A DNA stretch of 6,338 nucleotides. It comes from Verrucomicrobiales bacterium. Its GTDB lineage: Bacteria > Verrucomicrobiota > Verrucomicrobiia > Verrucomicrobiales > DEV007. The position numbers and the translations under genes are program-made. The stretch spans positions 1 through 6,338 of the forward strand of contig PAHQ01000024.1 in the NCBI GenBank assembly GCA_002705125.1. Reading direction: 5' to 3'. Below, in pieces: positions 4,626 to 6,338 of the stretch. Under the pieces are notes generated by a model. That model saw nothing but the letters and a program-made list of their open reading frames with translations. It had not been told where the DNA came from and did not search any database. How positions within the stretch are numbered: the first letter of the stretch is position 1; each line of letters opens with the position of its first letter.

Positions 4626-6338
4626 CTACTTCAGAGTCATCAGGTAAGCCATAACGTCAGCCAACTCCTGTTGTGTCAGCAATACACCCATCGGTGGCAT
4701 CGGCGACACCTTCCCTTGAAACTCTTCGGCAATCGCTGCTCCTGGATCTACCAGACTCTCAAGTATGTAGTCTTCTTGTTTGCGTGTCGCGATAGTGTCA
4801 AGGGCTGGCCCGACCGGACCGCCCTCACCGTTTACCGCATGACAACGCGCACAGTTAGCAATGGGGTGCGTCTTAAAGATCTTTTTACCCCGCTCCACAT
4901 CACCTTTAGTGACTTCTGACTCGTCCCCTGTAATCGTTTCATATTCAACCTTGCGTAAGCTTACATCATCCCACCAAGCCTTACCTGTAGACACTCCCCA
5001 CCCCCCCAAAAGGCAGTTGATACTAGCTACCTTTTGTGAGCCCGAATTGAAGCGCAACTTAATCTGCGTCCAATCCTGCGTGCCTTTTATTCCGTTACTC
5101 CCAGGTGCATCGGGATGGGCACTAACGTAGAGCAATGCGCCGCGTCCACCGCCCCCCACATTTTCAGTTTTCACCCAAGCGCTCAGTTCATATTCCGAAT
5201 TCATATCGATCGGAACATTCATGGTAACGCCCCACTCGGAAGCCTTGTCGGCTGAAATCTCAATCGAATGTTTTCCAGTCCGGGCAACATTCGCTAACTT
5301 GTGTTGAGCTGCCCCACGGAAAGAGCGTCCAGTCCATCCAGCCGCAAAATCGCCGCTCAGCTTTTCGAATGAGCCGTTGACCAGGAGCTCTTTTCCTAGC
5401 TTGAATGGGCCTCGTTGCACTGGACCGGCACCTGCATTGCGTAGACTCTGCGAGAGCCACGGCTCACTCGCATTGGAAAAGTCTTTGATCAACTCCTTAG
5501 CTGCCCGCACAATCGTTTTTTGATCTTTGAACTGAACCATTTTATTGAAAGCAGCGAGACGCACTATCAGCTCCTCGTCCTGCACAACCGCGGTGTCGAA
5601 GAAAAGTTGCAGCGCAGCCGAGTCATTACCGAGGGCATTAATCGCATTTCGGCGTAAGGCTGAATCTTTGCTCATGAGAGCCGCTTGATGTGTTTCTGGA
5701 TCAAGAGCACCAATACCCTTCAGACTCCAGAGTGCCTGAATCGCACCAATTCCGCCCGCAGTCACTTTCTTCTTGAGCCCGGGAACCGCTCCCTTCTTTG
5801 CCTCGTCTACTAGGAGACGTTGTGCGGTGTGCCGCCAGAACAAATTGTCGCTGTCCAGCGCCGCAACAAGTTGGTTATCGCTAGCTCCAGCGAGCGACTT
5901 GATCTTCGATTTCGGCGCATCTTCCCAAACGACACGATAGATCCGGCCGTGCCCGCGGTCGCGGTTAGGATTGACGTGGGCATTTCCCTTTCCATTCTTT
6001 GCATCATAACCTCCGCGGCCTTTGCTTGGCGTGGGATTGTGTTGAATGATGAAGTTGTACCAGTCCGCCACCCAGAGGTGCCCATCAGGCCCAACCTCCG
6101 CTGCTACAGGCGAGAACCACTCGTCAGCCGAAGCCAAAAAGGCATACGCGTTTTTTGCCTTATACCCTGCGCCCGTGGGAATCATTTCATACATGCCCAA
6201 AAGGTGACCAGTAGGCCCACCGATAAATGCCATTTTATCGCGGTAGGACTCTGGAAATGCAGCCGAGGTTGCCAACGCATGACCAGCTCCCGCCGTGTAA
6301 TTGTTGAATGCATCGACCTGGCGGATGTTCGGCGTGAT
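4626..6338 (-). CDS. PVC-type propeller/HEAT/cytochrome c protein (membrane-bound dehydrogenase-like), 5' end outside window
   Basis: The frame stays open to the right edge, giving 570 visible residues; the true start and any signal peptide lie beyond it. Visible residues 1-140 are the end of a glucose/sorbosone-dehydrogenase-like beta-propeller (VGPDGHLWVADWYN, NPNRDRGHGRIYRVVW), as in the Pirellula/Verrucomicrobium membrane-bound dehydrogenase family. About 150-300 are HEAT-like helical repeats (WRHTAQRLL, LRRNAINALG). About 318-465 resemble a CBM4/9-type carbohydrate-binding module (LLVNGSFEKLSGDFAAGW, YELSAWVKT, AWWDDVSLRKV). The C-terminus from about 475 is a class I cytochrome c domain: CARCH at 496-500 (bases 4839-4853) for covalent heme, and SPMPPMG near 545-551 offering the distal Met. 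The expected role is periplasmic oxidation of a sugar or alcohol with electron transfer through the heme, but the substrate is unknown. G+C content is clearly higher than in its neighbours. The family assignment is strong, the exact reaction is not. Confidence 0.9.
   Translation of the reverse strand: MTPNIRQVDAFNNYTAGAGHALATSAAFPESYRDKMAFIGGPTGHLLGMYEMIPTGAGYKAKNAYAFLASADEWFSPVAAEVGPDGHLWVADWYNFIIQHNPTPSKGRGGYDAKNGKGNAHVNPNRDRGHGRIYRVVWEDAPKSKIKSLAGASDNQLVAALDSDNLFWRHTAQRLLVDEAKKGAVPGLKKKVTAGGIGAIQALWSLKGIGALDPETHQAALMSKDSALRRNAINALGNDSAALQLFFDTAVVQDEELIVRLAAFNKMVQFKDQKTIVRAAKELIKDFSNASEPWLSQSLRNAGAGPVQRGPFKLGKELLVNGSFEKLSGDFAAGWTGRSFRGAAQHKLANVARTGKHSIEISADKASEWGVTMNVPIDMNSEYELSAWVKTENVGGGGRGALLYVSAHPDAPGSNGIKGTQDWTQIKLRFNSGSQKVASINCLLGGWGVSTGKAWWDDVSLRKVEYETITGDESEVTKGDVERGKKIFKTHPIANCARCHAVNGEGGPVGPALDTIATRKQEDYILESLVDPGAAIAEEFQGKVSPMPPMGVLLTQQELADVMAYLMTLK

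Noticed and set aside
4671..6094. Several open frames of 60-95 codons overlapping the cytochrome gene on both strands
   Set aside because: They are expected by chance in G+C-richer coding DNA and overlap conserved propeller, HEAT and heme motifs in the true frame.
6273..6275. TTG codon at 6275 as the start of the cytochrome/dehydrogenase-like gene
   Set aside because: The same frame stays open for 21 more codons to the window edge with propeller-like content (TPNIRQVDAFNNYT), so the start lies outside.

Overview
The window looks like chromosomal DNA of a bacterium from the Planctomycetes-Verrucomicrobia-Chlamydiae (PVC) superphylum, most likely a Verrucomicrobium-type or Pirellula-type lineage. 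This rests on gene content: a Pirellula/Verrucomicrobium-type heme-binding protein (propeller, HEAT-like helices, C-terminal CxxCH cytochrome domain), a secreted type I sulfatase, and a ceramidase-N-domain hydrolase fused to a LamG-like domain. Species cannot be told from the sequence. Weak or absent Shine-Dalgarno sequences before most starts fit that group but prove nothing.

Layout, left to right. Bases 1-211 are AT-rich and hold no intact gene, but they contain a short plus-strand stretch that reads like a decayed LamG/concanavalin-type fragment. Bases 212-2290 (minus) encode a secreted ceramidase-like metallohydrolase with a C-terminal LamG-like domain. A 99-base divergent intergenic region (2291-2389) follows. 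Two plus-strand genes come next: a small putative lipoprotein (2390-2803) and a secreted formylglycine-dependent sulfatase (from 2800 or 2818 to 4254). They abut or overlap and are probably one transcript. The sulfatase converges, with a 20-base gap, on a small minus-strand lipoprotein gene (4275-4580). That gene lies 45 bases downstream of a large minus-strand cytochrome-c/dehydrogenase-like gene (4626 to the right edge), whose start is outside the window.

All five proteins appear to be exported or lipid-anchored (the export signal of the last is outside the window). Together they suggest extracytoplasmic degradation or oxidation of organic matter: sulfate-ester removal, amide or ester hydrolysis of a glycoconjugate or lipid, and redox chemistry through a cytochrome-bearing propeller protein. 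No operon joins all of them, so a shared pathway is inference. The right-hand gene is visibly richer in G+C than the rest, which may mark a boundary between DNA of different history.

I see no tRNA, rRNA, CRISPR array, insertion sequence or prophage gene. This is mostly a recognisable PVC-type accessory region. I do not see convincing evidence of a wholly new system; the less ordinary points are the domain fusions, the replaced catalytic residues, the LamG-like remnant and two unrecognised small lipoproteins.
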